DNA of 64,000 nt from Pseudoscardovia suis (GCF_002797875.1 NZ_PGFC01000004.1:1-64000); one strand, 5' to 3'. Positions 8,054 through 17,776 are shown, numbered from the stretch's first letter. Program-made: numbers and translations. The notes: generated from the sequence alone by a model not told the origin.

Positions 8054-9604
8054 ATGACACGATTGGGGAGATTTCACAGGAAGAGGCCTCACAAAGGCTT
8101 CTCCCTGCAGCCTGACTCCGAGACCCTTGCAAAGATACCCAAGGCTGAGGAGCTGGCTCGCAAACTGGCCGGCGCCAGTCTGCACAGCGACGATTCAAAG
8201 ACCGGTGTGTCCCACGCCGCCGGTTCGTCTGACATAGCTGCACCGGACGCTGCATTAGGCGGGGGCAAGGGCGCGCCGGTCAAAGGCATGCCGGGTAGCA
8301 GTGCGTCGGAAGCGCCGGATGCCGCGGTGGCAGACGCCGAGCGCGGGCAGGCAAACGCTGCGGCGGATGCTGCGCAGGCGGCGGAATCGCCGACGATGGA
8401 ATTGCCGATGACGAAAGCGCAGGATGGCTCCATCGTCGACCTGATGCCGGATACCCCGATTCTCGCTCGGCGCGTGGAGACGCTGTTCGACAACGTTTCT
8501 GACGAGGAAAGCATTGAAAACAAGCCGACGCCTGTGCAGTTGGCGCGTCGCGCCGCCACTTTCGGCTTTGGCCTGTGGACCCGGATTTCAGCGCGCGAAG
8601 CACGTCGCATGGGATGGATTCCGCGTGTGGAACCATACGTGGGATATGGCACGACGGTGTTTTCGCGGCTTATCTGCCGCACCACTTACGCGCCGCAAGG
8701 CCAGGAGCGGCGTCCGGTGCACGCAGGCATCCGGCAGGCATTCATGGTGCCGGCCGGGCATGTGCGCGTGGCGGTGAGCATCGACGGGGTTCCCGTGCTT
8801 GCAGTGCAGATCGGTTCGTCGGAGGCCTTCGACCATCTCGATCCGTCGCTGGTGCGCAGCAGTGCGTCCATCGCATCGGACTCCCAAGGCTACCTCGACC
8901 TTCTCATCCAACGCCGTCTGAAGCCCGGCGTGCATGATGTCGAGTACATGGTGGGCAACCGCAACGCCGTGCATTCCCAGCTGATGGTGATTCCCACCAA
9001 TGCGAGCGTGGGAATCATCTCGGATGTGGACGACACGATCATGATTACCGACGTGCCGCGCCTGTGGAGCGCGGTGTTCAACATGCTGTTCCGCAGCCCC
9101 TACCGTCGCCGCGCCGTGCCGGGGATGCCTGATTTCTATCAAAAGATGCGGGAAGCGTTGCCAGGCGCGCCGTTTTTCTATCTGTCGACGTCGCCATGGA
9201 ATGTCGAGAGCAGCATTCGCCACCTGATCCGTGCGAACGGCTATCCGCAGGGGCCGCTGCTGTTGCGTGACTTCGATCCGCGTCCCAAGACCTTTGTGCC
9301 CACGGGCGTGCAGCATAAGCTGGAGTTCGCCGATCAGCTCATGAGCGATTTTCCCAATATGCGTTTCATTCTGCTGGGGGATGACGGCCAGTCCGACCCC
9401 ACGACGTATGCGACGATCGCGAAGAAATATCCCGGGCGCGTGGCGGCAATCGGCTTGCGCCAGGTGCGCCGTCGCGGTTGCATCGACTCCGCCCAGGCGA
9501 TGCCTCAAGTGGATGTGCCCGTGTTTTATGGCACGACGGGCGATGTGCTCGCCCGCGCGATGATGCCGTTCATATATACGTTGGCGCAGGAATGGAAGCG
9601 ATGA
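8054..9604 (+). CDS. App1-family (DUF2183) phosphatase
   Basis: Protein of 516 residues. The C-terminal half carries the DUF2183/App1 domain, a HAD-like phosphatase related to yeast App1 phosphatidate phosphatase: SDVDDTIM with the DxDD motif at residues 324-327, then FFYLSTSPWN and RFILLGDDGQSDP. The first 150 residues are Ala/Asp/Gly-rich and look disordered, so the folded part starts near residue 160. It may dephosphorylate phospholipid or another phosphorylated metabolite; the bacterial substrate is not established. It starts 12 bp after gcvH and its stop is 4 bp before the next start, so gcvH, this gene and the oligopeptidase probably form an operon. The start at 8054 gives a basic RLGRFHRKRPHKG N-terminus without a recognisable membrane segment. 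Confidence 0.85.
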   Translation: MTRLGRFHRKRPHKGFSLQPDSETLAKIPKAEELARKLAGASLHSDDSKTGVSHAAGSSDIAAPDAALGGGKGAPVKGMPGSSASEAPDAAVADAERGQANAAADAAQAAESPTMELPMTKAQDGSIVDLMPDTPILARRVETLFDNVSDEESIENKPTPVQLARRAATFGFGLWTRISAREARRMGWIPRVEPYVGYGTTVFSRLICRTTYAPQGQERRPVHAGIRQAFMVPAGHVRVAVSIDGVPVLAVQIGSSEAFDHLDPSLVRSSASIASDSQGYLDLLIQRRLKPGVHDVEYMVGNRNAVHSQLMVIPTNASVGIISDVDDTIMITDVPRLWSAVFNMLFRSPYRRRAVPGMPDFYQKMREALPGAPFFYLSTSPWNVESSIRHLIRANGYPQGPLLLRDFDPRPKTFVPTGVQHKLEFADQLMSDFPNMRFILLGDDGQSDPTTYATIAKKYPGRVAAIGLRQVRRRGCIDSAQAMPQVDVPVFYGTTGDVLARAMMPFIYTLAQEWKR

Positions 9605-9608
9605 CGCG

Positions 9609-12332
9609 ATGAGCAATGATGATGCGATGAACAGCGGTGACGCGATGAATAGCGATGATGCGATGAATAGCGATGATGCGATTAACAGCGGCGATGCGAT
9701 GGCCAGCAACGGTGATGAATCCACGCAACACGGGGCATTGCCCGCCGCCACCGCTGCAGGGTATCCCCAGGCGCGGCGTGAACCCAGCCGCCGCGAGGCG
9801 CAAGGCGATGTGTTCGTCGACTCCTATGAGTGGATGCGCGACAAGTCATCGCCGGATGTGACGCGCTACGTGACGGAGCAGAACGAGCTGTTCGCCCGCC
9901 GCATGGTGCCGTACCGTGATCTGACGAAGACGTTGACAGGCGAATTGCGCGGCCGTGTGCACGAAACGGATATGTCCGTGCCAGTGCGGGTGCATGGCTA
10001 CTGGTACTTCGGCCGCACGCACGAAGGCGAACAATACGGCATGAGCTGCCGCGTGCCGGTGCAGGGCGACGATGACTGGACCGCCCCGCACGTCGACCCC
10101 GATGCGCCGCTGCCTGGCGAGGAAGTCATCTTCGACTCCAACAAAGAGGCGCAGGGGCATGATTTCTTCCGCGTGGGAGGCATGGACCTGAGCCGCAACG
10201 GCCGGTGGATGCTCTATGGGGTGGATGTGCACGGCGACGAACGCTATGACCTGCGCATACGCGACCTTGCCACGGGGCAGGACCTGCCTGAACACATCGA
10301 TGGTGTGGCATCGGGTGGCATGATCACCCCGGACGGACAATGGGTGTTTTACACGAAAGTGGACGAGGCATGGCGCCCATATTCCGTGTGGCGGCATCGC
10401 GTGGGCACGCCCGTGTCCGAGGACCAGGAGGCGTGGCGTGAAAACGACGAACGCTTCTGGGTGGGCGTGGGAATGTCTTTCGATGAGACGCGCATCGTCA
10501 TCGAGACCGATTCCAAGACGACCACCGAAGTGCTGCTGCTGCCGGTGGACGACCCCACTGGCGAATTTGTGCCATTCATTCCCCGTCGGCAGGACGTGGA
10601 GTATGACGTGAGCTTTGCTTCTTTTGAAGCTGAGGGTGCTGAGGGTGCTGAGGGGGTCGCTGGTGCCGGCACCATCCCCGTTGCTCTGGTCATTCACAAC
10701 GTCACCAATCCCAATTTCGAAATCGACGTGATTGACATGCGGTCGCACAAACCGCCCTACGCCCTTGGCGAAGGGCAGGTGATTGCGGTCGGCAGTCCCG
10801 CGGGATGTGAGAAAGCTGACGCATCGCAGCGCGCGTTGCCGGTGGACACGCCCTTCACCGATCCGCGCAATCCGGCCATTTTGCAAGGGCTTTCCGGCTT
10901 GCGCATCGACGGCATCGGCATGTACCGCCATTTCGTCACATTGGAATATCGCGCGGATGGCATGCCGCATATCGCGGTCATGAAGAAATCAGCCGCGCGC
11001 CGTGCATTCCTTGACGGCAAACCGTGGGAGTTCACGCCCGTGTTGCCAGATGTCGCAGATTCCGCCGCGGACGCCAGCGCGTGTGAAACCAAGCTCTACA
11101 ACATCGGTTTCGTAGAGAATCCTTCGTATGAGGCGCCGTCGGTGCGCTACTCCTTCATGAGTTTCACGACCCCGGTGCAGTTGCATCAGCTGGATGTGCT
11201 GACGGGCGTCGACACCGTGCTCCGAAAGCGCGAAGTGCCAACGTACGATGCGTCGGCATACCGTGAAATGCGCGTATGGGTGCGTGCCCGCGACGGGCAG
11301 AACGTGCCGGTGTCGCTGGTATGGCGGCGTGGCATGGCTCCGGCGCTCGACACTGCCGCGGATGATGTGCAGGCGCGGCGTGCAGCGGGTGCGGCAAGCA
11401 CACAGGGATCTGCGGAATCTGCAGGGTCTGCGGAATTTGCAGGATCTGCAGACACCGCGCCTGCTGATGAGCTGCATATCGTGGCACCGTCCGTGGAATC
11501 GATGATTGCGGCGAATCGTGCGGCTTGTGCAAACGCCGCAGGGGATGCCCAGACGGCGGATGCGTGGCTTTCGCAGGATAATCCGCAGGCTCCGGCGATG
11601 TTCGTCACCGGCTATGGCGCTTATGGCATCAGCTCGGATCCGGGGTTCTCCGTGGCGCGCCCCAGCCTGCTCGATCGCGGCGTGGTGTATGCGCTTGCGC
11701 ATGTGCGCGGCGGCGGAGAGATGGGCCGCGCATGGTATGAGCAAGGTCGGCGTGACCATAAGATTGCCACTTTCACCGATTTCATTGACGTCACGGCTGC
11801 CTTGCAGGCGCAAGGATGGGTGGCGCGCTCGCGCACCGTGGCGTGCGGCGGTTCGGCGGGCGGTCTGCTCATGGGGGCGATTGCCAACATGGCGCCGTAC
11901 CTGTATGCCGGCATCGAGGCGGATGTGCCGTTCGTCGACGCGCTGACATCCATGCTCGACCCCGACCTGCCCCTGACTGTGACGGAATGGGACGAATGGG
12001 GCGATCCGGTGCACAACCCCGCGATCTACCGGTACATGAAGTCGTATTCGCCTTACGAAAACACGATGACCGCCGCCGAACGCAATGCCCGCTACGGCAC
12101 GACGCACTTCCCGCACATGTTCATCACCACGTCGATGAACGACACGCGTGTGCTGTATGTGGAACCGCTCAAATGGATGGCGCGCCTGCAGGAAGGCGCA
12201 GTCGGAGCCGATGCAATCGCACGTATCGAAATCGAAGCGGGGCACGGCGGTGGCAGTGGCCGCTACCACCAGTGGGAGCAGGTCAGCGAAGAAAACGCCT
12301 GGACCCTCGCCACCATGGGCATCACACGGTGA
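9609..12332 (+). CDS. ptrB: S9 prolyl oligopeptidase family protein (oligopeptidase B-like)
   Basis: Cytosolic serine peptidase of 907 residues that cleaves short peptides, probably after basic residues as in oligopeptidase B. A beta-propeller (about 60-640) precedes the hydrolase domain. The catalytic triad is visible: Ser749 in CGGSAGGLLM, Asp845 in SMNDTRV and His879 in AGHGGGSGRYHQWEQ. GYGAYG and HVRGGGEMG are typical family motifs. Oddities are an N-terminal repeat tract (residues 3-40, units such as NSDDAM), an EGAEGAEG insertion near residue 345 and an Ala/Ser repeat insertion near 590-620. Together they make it about 200 residues longer than E. coli PtrB. The substrate class is inferred from the family. 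Confidence 0.88.
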   Translation: MSNDDAMNSGDAMNSDDAMNSDDAINSGDAMASNGDESTQHGALPAATAAGYPQARREPSRREAQGDVFVDSYEWMRDKSSPDVTRYVTEQNELFARRMVPYRDLTKTLTGELRGRVHETDMSVPVRVHGYWYFGRTHEGEQYGMSCRVPVQGDDDWTAPHVDPDAPLPGEEVIFDSNKEAQGHDFFRVGGMDLSRNGRWMLYGVDVHGDERYDLRIRDLATGQDLPEHIDGVASGGMITPDGQWVFYTKVDEAWRPYSVWRHRVGTPVSEDQEAWRENDERFWVGVGMSFDETRIVIETDSKTTTEVLLLPVDDPTGEFVPFIPRRQDVEYDVSFASFEAEGAEGAEGVAGAGTIPVALVIHNVTNPNFEIDVIDMRSHKPPYALGEGQVIAVGSPAGCEKADASQRALPVDTPFTDPRNPAILQGLSGLRIDGIGMYRHFVTLEYRADGMPHIAVMKKSAARRAFLDGKPWEFTPVLPDVADSAADASACETKLYNIGFVENPSYEAPSVRYSFMSFTTPVQLHQLDVLTGVDTVLRKREVPTYDASAYREMRVWVRARDGQNVPVSLVWRRGMAPALDTAADDVQARRAAGAASTQGSAESAGSAEFAGSADTAPADELHIVAPSVESMIAANRAACANAAGDAQTADAWLSQDNPQAPAMFVTGYGAYGISSDPGFSVARPSLLDRGVVYALAHVRGGGEMGRAWYEQGRRDHKIATFTDFIDVTAALQAQGWVARSRTVACGGSAGGLLMGAIANMAPYLYAGIEADVPFVDALTSMLDPDLPLTVTEWDEWGDPVHNPAIYRYMKSYSPYENTMTAAERNARYGTTHFPHMFITTSMNDTRVLYVEPLKWMARLQEGAVGADAIARIEIEAGHGGGSGRYHQWEQVSEENAWTLATMGITR

Positions 12333-12345
12333 CGGTATGAGGGCT

Positions 12346-12361
12346 GCGGTGGCGCCACCGC
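12346..12361. other. Perfect 16-bp palindrome between the peptidase gene and leuB
   Basis: GCGGTGGCGCCACCGC lies 14 bp after the oligopeptidase stop. It could fold as a weak hairpin or bind a dimeric protein. No T-run follows. The remaining gap up to 12484 shows no other clear signal. Confidence 0.4.
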
Positions 12362-12484
12362 ACGCGGCATTGGTGGTGCTGCCGCGCGGCGCCGATGACG
12401 CTTGCGCGGCGTCTGATGGCGCCGCGTGTCCAGCAGGCGATACGTTTCGCCGCCGCACCCGCCGCCGCGCCTAAGCTCGGTGTT

Positions 12485-13522
12485 ATGGCACAGAAGAAGA
12501 CATACAACATCGCCGTCATTCCTGGCGACGGCATTGGTAAGGAAATCACTCCGGAGGCTCAGGCCGTGCTGGAAAAGGCCACCGAAGGGGTCGTGGAATT
12601 CAATTACACGAACTTCGACCTGGGCGCCGAGCGCTACCTCAAGGACGGCACGATTCTGCCGGACGAGGACCTCGAGCTCATCAAGAAGCAGGACGCCATC
12701 CTGCTGGGCGCCGTCGGCGATCCGCGCATCAAGGCAGGCATCCTTGAGCGCGGCCTGCTGCTCAAGCTGCGTTTCGCGCTTGACCAGTACATCAACCTGC
12801 GTCCCTCCAAGCTGTACAAGGGCGTCACCTCGCCGCTCGCCAACCCTGGTGACATCGATTTCGTCGTCGTGCGCGAAGGCACGGAAGGCCTGTATTGCGG
12901 TGCTGGCGGCGCAGTCCGTCGCAACACCCCGAACGAAGTGGCGACCGAGGTCTCCATCAACACGTGGTTCGGCGCTGAGCGCGTGGCACGCTACGCATTC
13001 CAGCTGGCCATGAAGCGCAAGAAGCATGTGACGCTCGTGCACAAGAAGAACGTGCTGACGAACGCCGGCGACATGTGGCAGCGCGTCGTTGACAAGGTCG
13101 GCGCGGAATTCCCCGAAGTCGAGCATGATTACCTGCATGTGGACGCCGCCACAATCTTCCTGGTCACCGATCCGAGCCGTTTCGACGTGATCCTCACCGA
13201 CAACCTGTTTGGCGACATCCTCACGGATGAGGCCGGCGCAGTCGTCGGTGGCGTGGGCTACTCCGCATCCGGCAACATCAATGCGACGAACGAATACCCG
13301 TCCATGTTCGAGCCGATTCACGGCTCCGCTCCCGACATCGCTGGCAAGGGCATCGCCAATCCGACCGCTGCGATTCTGTCGACCGCCATGCTTCTGCGCC
13401 ACCTTGGCTTCGACGAGCAGGCAGAGCGCATCGACGCCGCAGTGCAGGCCGACATCCTGGAGTCCGGCTCCACGAAGCGCAGCACGCACGAGGTCGGCCA
13501 GGACATCCTCGCCCGCCTGTAG
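12485..13522 (+). CDS. leuB: 3-isopropylmalate dehydrogenase
   Basis: NAD-dependent oxidative decarboxylase of leucine biosynthesis, 345 residues. The sequence covers the whole family fold: [17 protein letters not shown] at the N-terminus, LLGAVGDPR, the substrate Arg region [17 protein letters not shown], and [16 protein letters not shown] with the metal-binding Asp residues. [15 protein letters not shown] and the [17 protein letters not shown] helix follow near the C-terminus. The start at 12485 gives the canonical [16 protein letters not shown]; longer in-frame starts would add a non-conserved Arg-rich tail. No strong ribosome site precedes it. leuA, leuC and leuD are not in the window. 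It is close to the lipoate ligase gene (14 bp). Confidence 0.96.
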   Translation: MAQKKTYNIAVIPGDGIGKEITPEAQAVLEKATEGVVEFNYTNFDLGAERYLKDGTILPDEDLELIKKQDAILLGAVGDPRIKAGILERGLLLKLRFALDQYINLRPSKLYKGVTSPLANPGDIDFVVVREGTEGLYCGAGGAVRRNTPNEVATEVSINTWFGAERVARYAFQLAMKRKKHVTLVHKKNVLTNAGDMWQRVVDKVGAEFPEVEHDYLHVDAATIFLVTDPSRFDVILTDNLFGDILTDEAGAVVGGVGYSASGNINATNEYPSMFEPIHGSAPDIAGKGIANPTAAILSTAMLLRHLGFDEQAERIDAAVQADILESGSTKRSTHEVGQDILARL

Positions 13523-13536
13523 CCTTAACCCCCACC

Positions 13537-14907
13537 ATGCCCATGGTTCCTGCCTCCCGTCGCATGGCTTGTGCCGAGACTTGCACATCCGCTGCGTCTG
13601 TCACTCGCGGCGAATGCAAGACGCTCGGCGGCAAGCTCATAGGGGTGAGCCTGGGGTGGGGCAATGACATACGCCCGGAAAGCGCACGCATCGATGGCGA
13701 TTTTTTCGCCACGACTGATGACGCCGCTTCCCGGGCGCTTTGCGTGCTGCAAGACGCAATCGTGGCGGCGCTCGCAGATCCCCATGCCGATGCCGTCGAG
13801 GCATTGCAAGCGCGTGTATTGCCTGCATGGCGTGAATTCGCCATAGGGCAGGTCTTGGTGGGCGTGGCTCCTGAGGCCGTGGTGATTGCTGCGGCGCGCG
13901 CCTATCTGGCAATGACGCCGGGTGGTGAAATGACGCCGAGCGACGAAATGGCACCGAGTGGGGCAACGGCGTCAGATGATGCGATGACACCAAGTGGTGA
14001 GACCGCGGATTCCGCGCAGCCGCTGCCTCAGTTGCTGTCGCAGCCGCAGCTGGGGCAGCCGTGCGATTCGTGCGACGACCACACCGGGCGAATGGCAGTC
14101 CCGACGCCATTGCAATCGCGGTGGCAGGAATCGCCATGGGGCGTGGTGACCGATCCTGAGCCATTGGCGCCTCAACGACAGATGGACCTCGATGCGACGC
14201 TCGCCCAGCGGGTCGCCGATGGTGAATTGCCGCCATTCGTGCGGTTTTGGCGATGGGGTGGCAAGGCGATTGTGCTGGGCGCCTACCAATCCGAGCAGGC
14301 GCAGGTCAATGTGCAGGCGGCGCAGTGCGAAGGATTCCACATCGTGCGCCGCTGCACCGGCGGCGGCACGATGGTGGTGGAACCTGCCGATACCATCACG
14401 TATTCTCTGTATGCGCCGCTGAGTTTCGTGCGCGGGCTTGACCCATTGCACGCCTACGCATTATGCGACGAATGGCTGGTGCATGCCTTGCGTGACCTTG
14501 GCGTGCACGCCTCCCATGAACCGGTCAATGACATCGCATCCCCCGCAGGGAAGATCGGTGGGGGAGCCTCGCGCCGTTTTCTCGCACGTTCCGGAACCGC
14601 TGGTGGCGGCTGTTTTCTGCATCATGTGACGCTTGCCTATGACATGGATGCGGCGATGATGGTGCGAGTGCTGCGCGTATCCGCCGAAAAACTGCGTGGC
14701 AAGCATGTGGCGTCGGCGGCCAAGCGCGTCGACCCGTTGCGCCATCAGCTTGCCGCAGCTGGCAATCCCATGACCTGCGCCGAGGCGACCATGGCTTTGC
14801 GTGAGCATGCGCTTGCCCTGCTTCCGGGCGCGCACGTGATTGCGGCGCACCAAATCTACGGGGCTACAATCGAAGAGAATGTGTGCACGAAACCCGACAC
14901 GGCCTGA
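13537..14907 (+). CDS. lplA: Lipoate-protein ligase with N-terminal accessory domain
   Basis: Activates lipoate (or octanoate) with ATP and transfers it to a lysine of lipoyl proteins; GcvH encoded at 7631 is the obvious candidate acceptor. The catalytic LplA/BPL-fold half runs from about residue 210: FWRWGGKAIVLGAYQ, RRCTGGGTMV (Arg271-Gly277) and the lysine motif PAGKIGGGASRRF with Lys339. Residues 25-125 (CKTLGGKLIGVSL, RIDGDFFATTDDA) resemble the small LplB / C-terminal accessory domain, here placed in front of the catalytic domain. A repetitive linker (about 128-165, units like TPSGEM) joins the halves. The protein is 456 residues, longer than the usual 330-340. ATG 13537 lacks a Shine-Dalgarno sequence; a start nearer 13564 is possible. 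Confidence 0.85.
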   Translation: MPMVPASRRMACAETCTSAASVTRGECKTLGGKLIGVSLGWGNDIRPESARIDGDFFATTDDAASRALCVLQDAIVAALADPHADAVEALQARVLPAWREFAIGQVLVGVAPEAVVIAAARAYLAMTPGGEMTPSDEMAPSGATASDDAMTPSGETADSAQPLPQLLSQPQLGQPCDSCDDHTGRMAVPTPLQSRWQESPWGVVTDPEPLAPQRQMDLDATLAQRVADGELPPFVRFWRWGGKAIVLGAYQSEQAQVNVQAAQCEGFHIVRRCTGGGTMVVEPADTITYSLYAPLSFVRGLDPLHAYALCDEWLVHALRDLGVHASHEPVNDIASPAGKIGGGASRRFLARSGTAGGGCFLHHVTLAYDMDAAMMVRVLRVSAEKLRGKHVASAAKRVDPLRHQLAAAGNPMTCAEATMALREHALALLPGAHVIAAHQIYGATIEENVCTKPDTA

Positions 14908-14979
14908 CGGGGAAGTCAGGCGGCATGCCCCGCGTCTCGCCGCCACAAGCGGGCGAGAACCCGAGCCGAAAGGATTGAT

Positions 14980-16128
14980 ATGACAGCGTATACCGTTGAA
15001 TCGCCGGCGAAGGATGCTTTCAACAAACTGAGCACCAATCTGTTTGCCTTCGGCTATCAAAAAATCGCGAAAAAAGCCCTGTTTGCAATGAAGCCGGATG
15101 ATGCGCATTCCTTGATGATTGATTTCTGCCGTGCGGCGGGGCATAACAAGCCCCTCATGTGGACGTTGCGGCAGATGCTTGATTACACTGATCCGCTTTT
15201 GGAAACGACGGTGATGGGTGTGCCGTTCAACAATCCGTTCGGACTCACCGCAGGCCTTGACAAGGATTGCGACCTGCCCACCGTGCTTGATGCCGCAGGA
15301 TTCGGCTTCGAAACCGTGGGAAGCACCACATCCCGTCCCTGCCCGGGCAACCCACGCCCTTGGTTCCACCGCCTGCCGCAATACCACAGCATGGTCGTGC
15401 ATGCAGGTCTTGCCAACGATGGTTCGCGCACGGTCATCCGCCGCGCTGAGAAGGCGTGGACGCAGTGCGGCGAGATGCGCATGTCCATTTCGCTGGCCCG
15501 CACGAACGACCGTTTGTGCGGCGACCTGGACGAAGGCATCGAGGATTATTGCACGTCGCTGCGTCGCGCCGCCGGCCGCACCGACATCATCGAGATCAAC
15601 GTGTCATGCCCCAATACGATGGCAGGGGAGCCGTTCACCGACGATCCGCGCAATCTCGACCGCCTCTTCACGGCATTGGATGGCATCGATCACCCCCAGC
15701 CGTTGCTGGTGAAGATGCCGCTCAACAAGACATGGCCGCAGATGCGCGATCTGCTGGATGTGCTCGCCGATCACAAGGTGCAGGGCGTGTCGTTGGCGAA
15801 CCTGCAGAAGGACCGCACCGGGCTTGATGTGCCCAAGGATTGGCAGGGCGGGCTGTCCGGCTTGCCATGCAAAGGTGACAGCGACGAGCTGGTGGCGCAG
15901 GTGTATCGCGAGTATGGGCAGCGGTTTGTCATCGCCGGCATCGGTGGGGTGTTCACCGCTGAGGATGCATATCGCAAGATTCGCAACGGGGCGAGCATCG
16001 TGCAATTCGTCTCGTCGCTCATGTATCTGGGGCCGCAGAACATCGCCTCGCTGAAACGCGGATTGGCGCAATTGCTGCGGCTTGATGGCTTTAACAGCGT
16101 CGCCGAAGCAGTGGGCGTGGACGCATAG
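14980..16128 (+). CDS. pyrD: Dihydroorotate dehydrogenase, class 2-like
   Basis: FMN enzyme that oxidises dihydroorotate to orotate in pyrimidine synthesis; 382 residues. The N-terminal helical extension (MKPDDAHSLMIDFCRAAG) and GLTAGLDKD motif are of the class 2, membrane-associated type that uses quinone. GFETVGSTTSRPCPGNPRPW, NVSCPNT, GLSGLPCKGDS and IAGIGGVFTAEDAYRKI follow in the family order. At the catalytic-base position, Ser in class 2 enzymes (E. coli Ser175), this protein has Cys210, the base of class 1 enzymes. The class 2 motif NRMGFNN is also altered to HAGLAND. Electron acceptor is therefore uncertain. ATG 14980 is preceded by AAAGG. A hairpin at 16143-16178 ends the transcript. 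Confidence 0.9.
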   Translation: MTAYTVESPAKDAFNKLSTNLFAFGYQKIAKKALFAMKPDDAHSLMIDFCRAAGHNKPLMWTLRQMLDYTDPLLETTVMGVPFNNPFGLTAGLDKDCDLPTVLDAAGFGFETVGSTTSRPCPGNPRPWFHRLPQYHSMVVHAGLANDGSRTVIRRAEKAWTQCGEMRMSISLARTNDRLCGDLDEGIEDYCTSLRRAAGRTDIIEINVSCPNTMAGEPFTDDPRNLDRLFTALDGIDHPQPLLVKMPLNKTWPQMRDLLDVLADHKVQGVSLANLQKDRTGLDVPKDWQGGLSGLPCKGDSDELVAQVYREYGQRFVIAGIGGVFTAEDAYRKIRNGASIVQFVSSLMYLGPQNIASLKRGLAQLLRLDGFNSVAEAVGVDA

Positions 16129-16142
16129 CCGTTTTCGATACG

Positions 16143-16178
16143 ATGATGCCCGTCAGGCATGTGCTTGACGGGCATCAT
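16143..16178. terminator. Bidirectional terminator between pyrD and the OYE-family gene
   Basis: A perfect 13-bp stem (16143-16155 with 16166-16178) and 10-nt loop lies between two convergent genes. T-runs are weak on both sides. Confidence 0.7.
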
Positions 16179-16209
16179 TCATAATGTTGCGGCGGCTGGT
16201 TTCCCGGTA

Positions 16210-17610
16210 TTAGCGGGTGGTGCCGTAAGCCCCGCGCACATACTGCGGCTGGTACGGCGCATCCTGCTTGCTCACGCCCAGTTCGGCTGCGGCGCGCAGC
16301 GGCCAGTACGGATCGCGCAATGCCGCGCGGCCGATCTCGACGGCGCTCGCCTGGTCGGATCGCACGATCTTCTCAGCCTGCACGGCATCGGTGATAAGAC
16401 CCACGGCAGTGGTGGGGATGCTCGCCTGATGATGCACCGCATCGCTGAACGGCACTTGGTAATTCGGCGCCGCGGGAATCGTCACACCGGCGATGATGCC
16501 GCCCGTGGACACATCCATCAGATCCACGCCATGCTCCTTGAGCGCATGCGACAGGGCGATGGTCTGCTTCAGGTCCCACGAACCCTTTTCGACGGACCAA
16601 TCGGTGGCGGAGACGCGCACGAACAGCGGGAGCTCATCCGGCAGCACGCCACGCACCGCGTCCACGACCTCCACAAGCAGGCGGATGCGGTTCTCGAAGC
16701 TGCCGCCATACTCATCGGTGCGATGGTTCGACAGCGGGTCGAGGAATTCGCTGAGCAGATAGCCGTGCGCAGCGTGAATCTCCACCACTTGGAATCCCGC
16801 CCACACGGCGCGTTGCGCAGCGGCGCGGAATTGGTCGACGACAGCATGAATCTGGTCGGTCGTCATCTCGACGGGGATGGTGCACTTGCCGAACGGGATC
16901 GGCGACGGCGCCAGCGGCTGCCAGCCACCCTTGTCGGACGGCACGGTCTCGTTGATGTATCCCAGTGAGAACGAACCGGTGGAGGCCTTGCGCCCGCCAT
17001 GGTTAAGCTGCACGCCGGCCACCGCGCCGGCCTTCTTCACATCCGCGACAATCCAGCGCCAGGCGTCGATCTGCGAGTCATCCCACAGACCCACATCATT
17101 GGGCGAGATGCGGCCTTCCGGCGCCACAGCGGTGGATTCCGCGATGATAAGGCCGAAGCCGCCCATCGCACGCGACACATAGTGCTGGTAGTGGAACGGC
17201 GTGGGCTTGCCATCCTGCGCGAACACGGAATACGTGTCCATCGGCGGCATCCAGATGCGGTTGCGGAACGTCACCGAACGCAGTGTCAGCGGTTCGAACA
17301 GCTTGGGGGATTCGCCGTCGGGCAGTTCTGCGGCATCCTCGTCGCGCGTGGCGAAGCCTTTCTTGGACTCCTTGGCGGCTTTGTCATCCTTGGTGTCCTT
17401 GGCCTTCTTGCCCTTCTTCGCCGCCTTCTTGGCGGCCTTGCGCTCAGCCTTGAGCTTTTCGCGTTCCGCCTTCTTGGCTTTCTTCGCTTTGCGTGCGGCT
17501 TCCTGCGCCAGCGCTTCCACGGATTCCACGCCGCTGGGCTCATCCACGGTCACGGTCTTCGGTGCGCCGCTGACCTCGTCGACGAGGTCCTGTTCATGGT
17601 GTTTGCTCAT
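16210..17610 (-). CDS. NADH:flavin oxidoreductase (old yellow enzyme) with Lys/Ala-rich N-terminus
   Basis: FMN-dependent ene-reductase of the OYE family, 466 residues. The barrel starts near residue 102 (KLFEPLTLRSVTFRNRIWM). It carries VQLNHGGRKAS, the substrate-binding HAAHGYLLSEFLDP, SNHRTDEYGGSFENR and a C-terminal EIGRAALRDPYWP. These motifs resemble YqjM-type enzymes, which reduce activated C=C bonds with NADPH; the physiological substrate is unknown. The first 100 residues are not part of the fold. They are strongly charged, with Lys/Ala-rich helical repeats such as KKAKKAEREKLKAERK, resembling a histone H1-like tail. ATG 17610 has AAAGGA upstream. It converges on pyrD. Confidence 0.9.
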   Translation of the reverse strand: MSKHHEQDLVDEVSGAPKTVTVDEPSGVESVEALAQEAARKAKKAKKAEREKLKAERKAAKKAAKKGKKAKDTKDDKAAKESKKGFATRDEDAAELPDGESPKLFEPLTLRSVTFRNRIWMPPMDTYSVFAQDGKPTPFHYQHYVSRAMGGFGLIIAESTAVAPEGRISPNDVGLWDDSQIDAWRWIVADVKKAGAVAGVQLNHGGRKASTGSFSLGYINETVPSDKGGWQPLAPSPIPFGKCTIPVEMTTDQIHAVVDQFRAAAQRAVWAGFQVVEIHAAHGYLLSEFLDPLSNHRTDEYGGSFENRIRLLVEVVDAVRGVLPDELPLFVRVSATDWSVEKGSWDLKQTIALSHALKEHGVDLMDVSTGGIIAGVTIPAAPNYQVPFSDAVHHQASIPTTAVGLITDAVQAEKIVRSDQASAVEIGRAALRDPYWPLRAAAELGVSKQDAPYQPQYVRGAYGTTR

Positions 17611-17776
17611 CGCATTCCTTTCTTACGCATTTCCCCACATAAGTATAGAGCCGGCGATTGTTCAATCACTGGAGTTCAACCGAAATTCACCTTGCGCGCA
17701 AGCGGCTGCGCAGGCGGTCGTGCGCATGGCGGCGCAAAGCCGGCAGGGGATGCGTCCACCATGCGCGGATATGCGA

